Below are positions 34,708 to 42,139 of a DNA stretch of 64,000 nt, piece by piece. Origin of the DNA: Cypionkella sinensis (GTDB taxonomy: Bacteria > Pseudomonadota > Alphaproteobacteria > Rhodobacterales > Rhodobacteraceae); the NCBI RefSeq assembly GCF_042646385.1, contig NZ_JBHRTO010000001.1, positions 2,418,001-2,482,000 of the forward strand, read 5' to 3'. The notes below the pieces were generated by a model. The model was not told the DNA's origin, did no database searches, and saw only the letters and a program-made list of their open reading frames with translations. The translations under genes and the position numbers were made by a program. Position 1 is the first letter of the stretch. The number at the start of each line of letters is the position of its first letter.

Positions 34708-35433
34708 CTAGCGTTTCGGGTCGGGAATGAAGGTCGAGAAATCGACCATCGTGCCCAACACCTGCAAATAGGCCACCAGCGCATCCATCTCGGTCAGTTG
34801 CGGCTGGCCATCGAAATTGGCCACCGTCACCTTGCCATAGCGCGCCTCGATCCCCGTGGTATCGGCGTTCGGGTCGGCTTGTGCGGCAAAGTCGGCTTTG
34901 GCATTGGCCATATCTTCGTCAGAGTAAGGCACACCCACCAGCCGATGCGTCGCCATGATGTCGCCGATGTATTTGCCATCAATTTCAGCATCCATCAGGA
35001 AGCTGTACTTCGGCATCACCGATTCCGGCACCACCGCCTGCGGGTCCATCAGGTGATCGACATGCCAGGCATCCGAGTATTTGCCGCCCACCCGTGCCAG
35101 ATCCGGCCCGGTGCGCTTGCTGCCCCATTGAAACGGATGATCATACATCGACTCGGCAGCCAAAGAATAATGACCATAACGCTCTACCTCGTCGCGCATC
35201 GGGCGGATCATCTGGCTGTGGCAGTTGTAGCAGCCCTCGCGGATGTAGATATCCCGCCCCGCCAGTTCCAGCGGCGTGTAGGGGCGCACCCCTTCCACCT
35301 TTTCAATGGTGTTCTGCAGATAGAACAGCGGTGCGATTTCCACGATGCCACCAATGGTCACAACCAACAGGCTGAGAACCATCAGCAGGGTCGCATGGGT
35401 TTCGATTGCTTTGTGTTTGTCCAGAAAAGCCAT
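34708..35433 (-). CDS. ccoO: cbb3 oxidase monoheme cytochrome c subunit CcoO
   Basis: A 241-residue membrane-anchored cytochrome c. N-terminal span near residues 15-35, heme site CYNCHSQMIRP and an axial Met-containing region PESVMPKYSFL. It accepts electrons from CcoP and passes them to the CcoN heme b. It follows ccoN after nine bases. Confidence 0.96.
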   Translation of the reverse strand: MAFLDKHKAIETHATLLMVLSLLVVTIGGIVEIAPLFYLQNTIEKVEGVRPYTPLELAGRDIYIREGCYNCHSQMIRPMRDEVERYGHYSLAAESMYDHPFQWGSKRTGPDLARVGGKYSDAWHVDHLMDPQAVVPESVMPKYSFLMDAEIDGKYIGDIMATHRLVGVPYSDEDMANAKADFAAQADPNADTTGIEARYGKVTVANFDGQPQLTEMDALVAYLQVLGTMVDFSTFIPDPKR

Positions 35434-35442
35434 CTCAGCCTC

Positions 35443-37050
35443 CTATTCCGCCGGGACGAAGTTATTGGCGTTCACCGGGGCTTTGGCGGGCTGTGCGCGC
35501 ACCGTCATCCACAGGTTATATGCCATGATCAGCCCGCCGGTCAGATACATCAGACCACCCGTGCCACGCACCACATACATCGGGAACTTGGCAGCCACGG
35601 TGTCGGCGAAAGCATTGACCAGGAAGCCATTGGCATCGACTTCGCGCCACATCAGGCCTTCCATGATCCCCGTCACCCACATCGCCGAGGCGTAGAGAAT
35701 GATGCCAATCGTGGCGAGCCAGAAGTGCCAGGACACCAGCTTGAGGCTGTAAAGCCCATCGCGGTTCCACAGACGCGGCGTCAGGAAGTAAAGCGCGCCA
35801 AAGGTGATCATGCCGTTCCAGCCCAAAGCGCCGGAATGCACGTGGCCAATCGTCCAGTCGGTATAGTGCGACAGGCTGTTGACCGCCTTGATCGACATCA
35901 TCGGGCCTTCAAAGGTCGACATGCCGTAGAAGCCGATCGAGATCACCATCATCCGAATGATCGGATCGGTGCGCAGCTTGTCCCATGCCCCCGACAGCGT
36001 CATCAGGCCGTTGATCATGCCGCCCCAGCTTGGCATCCACAGGATGATCGAGAACACCATCCCCAAGGTGCCGGCCCATTCGGGCAAGGCGGTGTAGTGC
36101 AAGTGGTGCGGACCAGCCCAGATATACAGGAAAATCAGCGCCCAGAAGTGGATGATCGACAGCTTGTAGCTATAGACCGGACGCTCGGCTTGTTTCGGCA
36201 CGAAGTAATACATCATGCCGAGGAAACCTGCGGTCAGGAAGAAGCCCACAGCGTTGTGGCCATACCACCACTGCGTCATCGCATCCTGCACACCCGAGAA
36301 CACCGGCACCGATTGCGACGACAGGATAGAAACCGGCACCGCCATGTTGTTGACCAGATGCAGCATAGCCACGGTGATGATCATCGACAGCAAGAACCAG
36401 TTGGCAACGTAGATATGCGGCTCGCGGCGGTTCCACAGCGTGCCCATGAACACCAGCAGGAACGCCACCCAGACCACGGTGATCCAGATGTCGATATACC
36501 AGACCGTTTCGGCATATTCCTTGCCCTGTGTGCCCCCCGTGACATACGAGGTCGCCGCCAGCACGATCATCAACTGCCAGCCCCAGAACACGAACCAACC
36601 CAGATTGCCGCCCCACAACCGGGTGCCGCAGGTGCGCTGGACGATGTAGAACGCGCTCATGATCAGGGCATTACCGCCAAAGGCGAAGATCACCGCAGAG
36701 GTGTGAAGTGGGCGCAGACGGCCAAAGTTCAGCACGCCATCGGTGATATTGCCCAGGTTCAGCTGCGGAAACGCCAGTTGAAAGGCGATGACCACACCCA
36801 CCAGAAACCCCACGACACCCCAGAAAGTTGTCGCGATCACCCCGGCGCGCACCACGCCGTCCATATATTCATTTGCCGGATGCACCCGCACCTCGCCCAC
36901 ATGCCGGATCTCCCACACAAAGGTGATGGAAGCGGCCAGCATGACGACGATTGCGTTCACCATATACGGCAGATCATGCGCGAAATTGGCCCCGATCGCG
37001 GCCAATACCGCGATCGTGCCAAGCACGATCAGTTTCACGTAATCCCACAT
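35443..37050 (-). CDS. ccoN: cbb3 oxidase catalytic subunit I CcoN
   Basis: A 535-residue heme-copper oxidase subunit. The start MWDYVKLIVLGTIAVLAAIG is typical. Heme b and b3 ligands are seen in the FGRLRPLHTSAVIF, WWYGHNAVGFFLTAGFLG and HVHSGALGWNG regions, with CuB His pair in GPHHLHYTALPEW. It reduces oxygen to water with high affinity and pumps protons. The ATG at 37050 is used rather than upstream codons, which run through the FNR box. It heads ccoNOQP. Confidence 0.97.
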   Translation of the reverse strand: MWDYVKLIVLGTIAVLAAIGANFAHDLPYMVNAIVVMLAASITFVWEIRHVGEVRVHPANEYMDGVVRAGVIATTFWGVVGFLVGVVIAFQLAFPQLNLGNITDGVLNFGRLRPLHTSAVIFAFGGNALIMSAFYIVQRTCGTRLWGGNLGWFVFWGWQLMIVLAATSYVTGGTQGKEYAETVWYIDIWITVVWVAFLLVFMGTLWNRREPHIYVANWFLLSMIITVAMLHLVNNMAVPVSILSSQSVPVFSGVQDAMTQWWYGHNAVGFFLTAGFLGMMYYFVPKQAERPVYSYKLSIIHFWALIFLYIWAGPHHLHYTALPEWAGTLGMVFSIILWMPSWGGMINGLMTLSGAWDKLRTDPIIRMMVISIGFYGMSTFEGPMMSIKAVNSLSHYTDWTIGHVHSGALGWNGMITFGALYFLTPRLWNRDGLYSLKLVSWHFWLATIGIILYASAMWVTGIMEGLMWREVDANGFLVNAFADTVAAKFPMYVVRGTGGLMYLTGGLIMAYNLWMTVRAQPAKAPVNANNFVPAE

Positions 37051-37168
37051 TTTGCGTCCCTTCGACTTTGGTCCGGTCCGCAGCTTTGTCGGGTTCACAG
37101 AATTCGACTCGGGCCACGGCCAACGCTTTTGACTGACCCGCTTCTGGCAGTCGGGGCGGCCGTGGGCC

Positions 37169-37182
37169 TTGATCCATGTCAA
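37169..37182 (-). promoter_or_regulatory. FNR/FnrL box upstream of ccoNOQP
   Basis: TTGAT-CCAT-GTCAA differs from TTGAT-N4-ATCAA by one base and is centred about 125 bases before the ccoN ATG. With the usual -41.5 placement the transcript would have a leader of about 84 bases. Confidence 0.75.
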
Positions 37183-37215
37183 CCAGTCCCCATCTAAAAC
37201 GGATCAAGGCCAAGC

Positions 37216-37229
37216 TTGATCAAGGTCAA
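37216..37229 (+). promoter_or_regulatory. FNR/FnrL box upstream of the universal stress gene
   Basis: TTGAT-CAAG-GTCAA, one change from consensus, centred about 71 bases before the stress protein ATG. With the ccoN box it makes a divergent oxygen-responsive control region of 243 bases. Confidence 0.7.
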
Positions 37230-37293
37230 GGCGGGGCATCGAACCGCAAGGCACAGTTGCACCGCGACACCACCCAAACAGGGAGACCGTGCA

Positions 37294-38142
37294 ATGGACT
37301 ACAAAACGATTCTGACCGTGCTGAGCAATCCTGCCGACGCAGCTCTTGCGATCAGCGCCGCCGCGCGTATGGCGCGGGCGCAGGATGCCCATCTCGATGT
37401 GCTGGTCCTGGGCGTCGATCGCACGCAGATGGGCTATTCCTATATTGGCACCGGCGCTGTGCTGATGCAGGTGGGCATCGACCGCGCCGAAGCGGATGCC
37501 AAGGCGCTGGAAGCCACCGCGCGCGCCGCCCTTGCCGCCGAAGGCCCCGATCTGCGTTATGGGGTGGAGACCGTGATCACCCAACTGGGTGCGTTGACCG
37601 ATCTTGTCGCCAGCCGTGCCCGATTTGCCGATCTGGTCATCCAGCCCCGCCCCTATGGCGCCGAGTCGGGCGCCGATTCCGAAGCAGTGGTCGAGGCCGC
37701 CCTGTTTGACGGCAAAGCCCCGGTTCTGGTGTTGCCCGCCAATGGCTTGGGGCCGAACATCCAGCCCAAACGCATTGTGCTGGCATGGAACCAAAGTACC
37801 GAGGCGATGACTGCCGCCCGCCGTGCGCTGCCGTTCCTGAAAGCCGCCGACAGCGTCAACATCACGGTGATCGACCCGCCGACCCAAGGCGAAGAACGCT
37901 CGGATCCCGGCGGCATGCTGTGCCAACTGCTGACCCGCCACGGCGTTCATGCCGAGGTTTCGGTGCTGGCCCGCACCCTGCCGCAAACCTGCGATGTGCT
38001 GATGCGCCACGCCACCGACCAGAACGCTGATATGCTGGTGATGGGTGCTTACGGCCATTCGCGCCTGCGCGAGGCGATCCTTGGCGGCACCACCCGCTAT
38101 ATGCTGGAACGCACCGCGATCCCGCTGCTGATGGCGCACTGA
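37294..38142 (+). CDS. Universal stress protein (UspA family, two-domain)
   Basis: A 282-residue protein that starts MDYKTILTVLSNPADA and ends with the UspA ATP-binding pattern MGAYGHSRLREAILGGTTRY. The length suggests two Usp folds in tandem, the first degenerate. It is divergent from ccoN and has its own FNR-like box, so it is likely induced when oxygen falls. The ATG at 37294 follows AGGGAG. A strong terminator follows. Confidence 0.85.
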   Translation: MDYKTILTVLSNPADAALAISAAARMARAQDAHLDVLVLGVDRTQMGYSYIGTGAVLMQVGIDRAEADAKALEATARAALAAEGPDLRYGVETVITQLGALTDLVASRARFADLVIQPRPYGAESGADSEAVVEAALFDGKAPVLVLPANGLGPNIQPKRIVLAWNQSTEAMTAARRALPFLKAADSVNITVIDPPTQGEERSDPGGMLCQLLTRHGVHAEVSVLARTLPQTCDVLMRHATDQNADMLVMGAYGHSRLREAILGGTTRYMLERTAIPLLMAH

Positions 38143-38153
38143 TCCACAAAACA

Positions 38154-38179
38154 AAACCCCGGCCGCTGGGCCGGGGTTT
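38154..38179. terminator. Bidirectional terminator between the stress gene and trcR
   Basis: AAACCCCGGCC (38154-38164) and GGCCGGGGTTT (38169-38179) make an 11-bp stem with a GCTG loop between convergent genes. Confidence 0.9.
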
Positions 38180-38200
38180 GCATTTCACCTGATCAGACGA

Positions 38201-38959
38201 TCAGCGACGGATATCGTCGTCCTCGTCCTCATCGTCATCATCGCCATGCGGCAGGTTGAAGAAGCTGTCGGCATCCGAGAAATCGGCAGGCTTTTCTTCC
38301 TGCTCTTCACGGGTGAACTGCGCCAGACCCGCACCCAAAGCCGAGGGCATTTTCGCCTCGGTATCCATGCCCAAAGACTGCTCGGTCGACACCAGCTTGC
38401 GCCGCTCGTCATCCGACATCACGCCGCCCTCAGCCGCTTTCTTGCGCACTGCGGCCTGCACTGCGGTATCCAGCTCGGATTGCTTGCACAGCCCCAGCGC
38501 AACCGGGTCAATCGCGGTGATGTTGTTGATGTTCCAATGCGTCCGCTCGCGAATTGCAGCAATCGTCGGCTTGGTGGTGCCGACCAGTTTGCCAATCGCG
38601 CCGTCCGACAATTCCGGGTGGAATTTCACCAGCCACAGGATCGACGCCGGGCGGTCCTGACGCTTGGACAGCGGGGTATAACGCGGTCCACGGCGCTTTT
38701 CTTCGCCCACAGCCGAGGCGTTGAACTTCAGCTTCAGCTTATACAGCGGGTCTTTCTGGCCGCGCTCGATCTCGATCGCATCCAGTTGGTTGTTGGCGAC
38801 CGGATCGAATCCCTTCACCCCGGTTGCCACATCGCCGTCGGCAATGCCCTGCACTTCCAATTCATGCATCCCGCAGAACTCTGCCACTTGGCGGAAGGTC
38901 AGCGTGGTGTTGTCCACCAGCCAGACGGCGGTCGCTTTGGACATCAAAGGCTTCGACAT
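38201..38959 (-). CDS. trcR: TrcR-family cell-cycle regulator (DUF1013)
   Basis: A 252-residue protein of the alphaproteobacterial DUF1013 family: MSKPLMSKATAVWLVDNTTL, a helix-turn-helix-like TFRQVAEFCGMHELEVQGIA, HPELSDGAIGKLVGTTKPTI, and a very acidic tail (DDDDEDEDDD). TrcR-type proteins are linked to transcription control of the cell cycle. The ATG at 38959 follows GGAT; earlier codons fall in the upstream gap. It is convergent with the stress gene. Confidence 0.88.
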   Translation of the reverse strand: MSKPLMSKATAVWLVDNTTLTFRQVAEFCGMHELEVQGIADGDVATGVKGFDPVANNQLDAIEIERGQKDPLYKLKLKFNASAVGEEKRRGPRYTPLSKRQDRPASILWLVKFHPELSDGAIGKLVGTTKPTIAAIRERTHWNINNITAIDPVALGLCKQSELDTAVQAAVRKKAAEGGVMSDDERRKLVSTEQSLGMDTEAKMPSALGAGLAQFTREEQEEKPADFSDADSFFNLPHGDDDDEDEDDDIRR

Positions 38960-39108
38960 CGGAAATCCTTTCGCATCTGCCCACCCAAGGTGGGACTTTA
39001 CAAATCTTCCCCGAGCCGGGAAAACGGCTGCGACCGGGGCCGCGAAGTTTTCGTTTTCAGGGAAATCTTGGCCCATATACTGCGGTTTGTCGCAAAGGGA
39101 AAGTGAAA

Positions 39109-39747
39109 ATGCGTCTGCTGGCTTGGGTGATCACGGCGATTTTTCTGGGCACCGCCGCACAGGCGCAGGGCGAGAAAGCAGGCGATTTCGACTATTACGT
39201 GATGTCACTGGGTTGGTCGTCGAACTGGTGTGCACTGACCGGAGACGCGCGGCGCGATCCGCAATGCGATGCGGGCCGTGGCCTGACCTGGACACTGCAC
39301 GGGCTTTGGCCGCAATATGAGAGCGGCTACCCATCCGATTGCCGCACGGTGGAAAATGATCCCAACCGCAGCGACTCGGCGCAGATGGCCGATATCATGG
39401 GCGGGGCTGGTCTGGCATTTTATGAATGGAAGAAACACGGCCGTTGTTCGGGGCTTTCCGCCAAAGCCTACTACGCCACGATGCGCAAGGCTTACAAAGC
39501 CGTGGTGATCCCGCCGATCTTCGCCAAGATCACCAAAGACCTGCATGTGCCCGCCTCGGTGATCGAAGACGCCTTTGCCGAGGCCAATCCGCAGATCGCC
39601 CGCGATCAGATGACGGTGACATGCAGCAATGGCATGATCCAGGAAATCCGCATCTGCTTGACCAAAGATCTGGAGCCCCGCCGCTGCGGTGCCGACACGA
39701 TTAGGGATTGCACGTTGAAGGATGCCGGGCTGGAAGCGGTGCGATAA
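39109..39747 (+). CDS. Secreted ribonuclease T2-family endonuclease
   Basis: A 212-residue protein with a signal peptide (MRLLAWVITAIFLGTAAQAQ). Both RNase T2 active-site motifs are present: CAS I LTWTLHGLWPQ (His64) and CAS II FYEWKKHGRC (His110). The several cysteines fit disulfides in the periplasm. It cleaves RNA with little base preference outside the cytoplasm. A family A repeat follows the stop. Confidence 0.92.
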   Translation: MRLLAWVITAIFLGTAAQAQGEKAGDFDYYVMSLGWSSNWCALTGDARRDPQCDAGRGLTWTLHGLWPQYESGYPSDCRTVENDPNRSDSAQMADIMGGAGLAFYEWKKHGRCSGLSAKAYYATMRKAYKAVVIPPIFAKITKDLHVPASVIEDAFAEANPQIARDQMTVTCSNGMIQEIRICLTKDLEPRRCGADTIRDCTLKDAGLEAVR

Positions 39748-39762
39748 CATCGCTGCCAAGAG

Positions 39763-39783
39763 GCCCCGGATCAAGTCCGGGGC
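39763..39783. repeat. Short palindromic intergenic repeat, family A, copy 3
   Basis: GCCCCGGA-TCAAG-TCCGGGGC with a GAG left flank and GGCGG right flank, as in the copies at 5098 and 14602. It lies between the convergent RNase T2 gene and a small basic protein gene. Confidence 0.75.
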
Positions 39784-39821
39784 GGCGGGGAGCGGGGGTA
39801 ATCTGCGCGCCTGAACAGGCG

Positions 39822-39995
39822 TTATTTTGCCTCTGCCGCCTTTGCCGCAGCCGCCGCTTTCATCCGGGCGACGAGTTCTTCCTTGCTGGCCTTGCCACCG
39901 TTGGGCGAGCGTTCCGCGCCAAGGCCCTTTTTGCCGACCTTGCGCTGCGGCACGTTCTTGTCTGCGCGGGGATTGCCCGATTTGCCATAATCCAT
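39822..39995 (-). CDS. 57-residue basic protein of unknown function
   Basis: MDYGKSGNPRADKNVPQRKV, then a KASKEELVARMKAAAAAKAA helix. It is Lys/Ala-rich, without cysteine or membrane span, and may bind nucleic acid or be a small ribosome-associated protein; nothing proves this. The ATG has GAGG six bases upstream. It is a single gene with convergent neighbours. Confidence 0.7.
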   Translation of the reverse strand: MDYGKSGNPRADKNVPQRKVGKKGLGAERSPNGGKASKEELVARMKAAAAAKAAEAK

Positions 39996-40147
39996 CGTAA
40001 ACCTCACAAACCGATGCCATTGGGAAGGGTGATGCCCGAAAGCAGCAGCCCCTGCAACCCTGTCCCGTCTTTGGATCGCGAGACAAAGACCAAAGTTTGC
40101 GTCCCGCCCCGGCGGCCTCGCCCCTTCGGGTCTTGGCCGCTCTAGGT

Positions 40148-40232
40148 CTTCATCTTGGTCTAAATACTCCCGCCGGAGGCTTCTGCGATTGGCCTCGGAT
40201 GCCTCCGGCGGGAGTATTTTTGCCAAGATGAA
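40148..40232. repeat. Long inverted repeat, family B, copy 2
   Basis: Left arm CTTCATCTTGG (40148-40158) plus AAATACTCCCGCCGGAGGC (40162-40180); right arm GCCTCCGGCGGGAGTATTT (40201-40219) plus CCAAGATGAAG (40222-40232). The two segments form a 30-bp stem with one small internal bulge. It lies after the adenosine kinase-like gene and may act as its terminator. The central arms match the copy at 21719-21777. Confidence 0.85.
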
Positions 40233-40246
40233 GCTTGGGCTACGCG

Positions 40247-41230
40247 TTAGATCAGCCCTTCAGCGGCGAACAAATCCGCCAGATTGGCTTCGGGACGCGC
40301 GCCGAAATGGCTGATCACCTCGGCAGCCGCCACGCAGCCCATCCGGCCCGCAACCTCCAGTGACCGCCCGGTGGCGATGCCGTAGAGGAATCCGGCTGCG
40401 AATTGATCGCCTGCCCCGGTCGCATCGACCGGCACCACGCGGCGCACCGGAACCTTGGCGCGTTCTGTGCCGCGGATCACGATCACTTCATCGCCCGAAC
40501 GTGTGCAGGCCACCAGACCGACCTCTGCCGCTGCCTGTTTCAAAGCTGCGTCCAGATCGGTCTGATACAGGCTGGACCATTCATGTTCGTTGCCGATCAC
40601 GTAATCCAGATCCTTGACCAACCGGCGGAAATCGTCGCGGTGGCGGTCTACGCAGAACGGGTCTGACAGTGCGATCCCGGCCTGCCCGCCAGCGGCCTGG
40701 CAAAGCTTGGCGGCACGTTCGAATGCCTGCATCCCCTTGGGCTTGTCGTAAAGATAGCCTTCGAGGAATAGCACGGCCGCGTCGCCCGCGACCGCATCGG
40801 AGACATCCTCTGGCCCGAGTTCCGAGGAGATGCCGAGATAGGTGTTCATCGACCGCTCGCCATCCGGGGCCACAAAGATCATCGAGCGCGAGGTCGGAAG
40901 CTCGCCGCCCGGCACCGGGGCGTTGACGAAATCGGTGCCGCCTGCGGCCATCGAGGTGGCGTAGAACCTGCCCAAAGCGTCATCATGCACACGGCCGATA
41001 AAGGCCGTGGTCAGGCCCAGATTGCCCAAACCCGCGAGCGTATTCGCCACCGACCCGCCCGGTGCCTGCACGCGATCTTTCATCGCGGCATAGAGCAATT
41101 CGCCCCGTTCGCGCTCGACAAGCTGCATGATGCCTTTTTCGATGCCCATCATCTCGAGAAAGCTGTCATCAGCCTGAGCGAACACATCGACAATCGCGTT
41201 GCCAATGCCGACAATCTGATAACGTTTCAT
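40247..41230 (-). CDS. PfkB-family kinase, probable adenosine kinase
   Basis: A 327-residue PfkB kinase. The N-terminal GNAIVDVFAQ, the GGSVANTLAGLGNLG motif and the C-terminal VDATGAGDQFAAGFLYG signature with the catalytic Asp are intact. Resemblance to bacterial adenosine kinases (RSMIFVAPDGERSMNTYLG) suggests adenosine phosphorylation in purine salvage, but other sugar substrates cannot be excluded. Its ATG overlaps the nth stop (ATGA). Confidence 0.88.
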   Translation of the reverse strand: MKRYQIVGIGNAIVDVFAQADDSFLEMMGIEKGIMQLVERERGELLYAAMKDRVQAPGGSVANTLAGLGNLGLTTAFIGRVHDDALGRFYATSMAAGGTDFVNAPVPGGELPTSRSMIFVAPDGERSMNTYLGISSELGPEDVSDAVAGDAAVLFLEGYLYDKPKGMQAFERAAKLCQAAGGQAGIALSDPFCVDRHRDDFRRLVKDLDYVIGNEHEWSSLYQTDLDAALKQAAAEVGLVACTRSGDEVIVIRGTERAKVPVRRVVPVDATGAGDQFAAGFLYGIATGRSLEVAGRMGCVAAAEVISHFGARPEANLADLFAAEGLI

Positions 41231-41871
41231 GGGGTCTTTTCCTCGAACAGGCAGTCATCCGCGATTGGGCAGATGCCGCATTTGGGTTTGCGCGCGACGC
41301 AGATATACCGCCCGTGCAGGATTAGCCAGTGATGCGCGTGGCGTTGGTATTCGGCGGGGACGTTGTCTTCAATCGCGCGTTCCACCGCGGTTTCATCCTT
41401 GCCGGGGGCGATGCCAGAGCGGTTGCCGAGGCGGAAAATGTGGGTATCCACTGCTTGCGAGGGTTGGCCGAACCACATGTTCAACACCACATTCGCGGTT
41501 TTCCGACCCACACCCGGCAACGACACCAGTGCGGCGCGGCTGGAGGGCACCTCGCCGCCGAAATTGTCGATCAAAAGCTGGCTGAGCTTGATCACGTTCT
41601 TGGCCTTGTTGCGGTAAAGCCCGATGGTCTTGATGTGCTCAATCAAGCCTTCCTCGCCCAAGGCCAGCATCTTGGCGGGGGTATCGGCGATCTGAAACAG
41701 TTTGCGCGTGGCTTTGTTGACCCCCACATCGGTGGCCTGCGCCGACAGCGCAACCGCCACCACCAGGGTGAAGGCGTTGGTGTGTTCAAGCTCTCCTTTA
41801 GGTTCGGCCTCCAAGGCCTGAAACCGGGAGAAAATGCGCTGCATGGCGGGGTAGTCGAGTTGGCGTGTCAT
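41227..41871 (-). CDS. nth: Endonuclease III
   Basis: A 214-residue DNA glycosylase/AP lyase. It shows the helix-hairpin-helix LPGVGRKTANVVLN, the catalytic Lys/Asp region (LPGVGRKTAN, VDTHIFRLGNRSG) and a C-terminal 4Fe-4S cluster with Cys spacing C-x6-C-x2-C-x5-C. It removes oxidised pyrimidines. The ATG at 41871 starts MTRQLDYPAMQRIFSRF; codons upstream run into a 268-base gap that holds the second 23-bp repeated element. Confidence 0.95.
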   Translation of the reverse strand: MTRQLDYPAMQRIFSRFQALEAEPKGELEHTNAFTLVVAVALSAQATDVGVNKATRKLFQIADTPAKMLALGEEGLIEHIKTIGLYRNKAKNVIKLSQLLIDNFGGEVPSSRAALVSLPGVGRKTANVVLNMWFGQPSQAVDTHIFRLGNRSGIAPGKDETAVERAIEDNVPAEYQRHAHHWLILHGRYICVARKPKCGICPIADDCLFEEKTP

Positions 41872-41941
41872 GGTTTGGATATGCCCGATTGCCCCGCATC
41901 GGGCAAGCTTCTCGGTTCGGGTGGCTGCCGGCAGAATCTGT

Positions 41942-41964
41942 TTCCCATCTGGGAATGACTTGTG
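41942..41964 (+). repeat. 23-bp palindrome-containing element, copy 2
   Basis: TTCCCA-TC-TGGGAA (41942-41955) plus a TGACTTGTG flank. It is identical over 23 bases to 7875-7897 on the minus strand. It lies in the nth/ada gap, 176 bases before the ada-like start and pointing toward it, a placement similar to copy 1 before the sigma gene. Confidence 0.8.
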
Positions 41965-42110
41965 CCTGAGTGTCATTTTTGAGTCGATTTCCACAAGATG
42001 TTGTGGTTTCTGGTGCGCTTGTCTTGTGCTGTGCCATCGCAAGCTACACCTGCAGTGCCGCGCGAAATGCCGTGAAAGGCGCAGGAACCGGGTCGCTTAC
42101 GGCGCGCGTC

Positions 42111-42128
42111 CTGCCTATTCTGGCAGGA
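42111..42128 (+). promoter_or_regulatory. Hairpin directly before the ada-like ribosome binding site
   Basis: CCTGCC-TATTCT-GGCAGG is a 6-bp stem that ends at the AAGGAG site of the next gene. It could hide the site or mark an operator. The pairing is seen; a role is inferred. Confidence 0.4.
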
Positions 42129-42139
42129 AGGAGAACAGC

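Noticed and set aside
34021..37197. A 1058-codon open frame on the plus strand across the cco genes
   Set aside because: It is antisense to ccoN, ccoO, ccoQ and ccoP, which have heme motifs and correct order. The frame is open only because of high GC and codon bias, and its composition (His/Arg-rich) is typical of shadow frames.
40001..40146. Short ORFs in the gap between the 57-residue gene and the long hairpin
   Set aside because: No ribosome binding site or conserved-looking composition. The gap seems noncoding apart from the family B repeat at its end.
41872..42139. Replication origin at the skew minimum
   Set aside because: Two weak DnaA-box-like sequences (TTTCCACAA, TTGTGGTTT) and two GANTC sites are present, but no cluster of DnaA boxes, no AT-rich unwinding region and no dnaA, gidA or parAB nearby. 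The evidence is too thin for an origin call.
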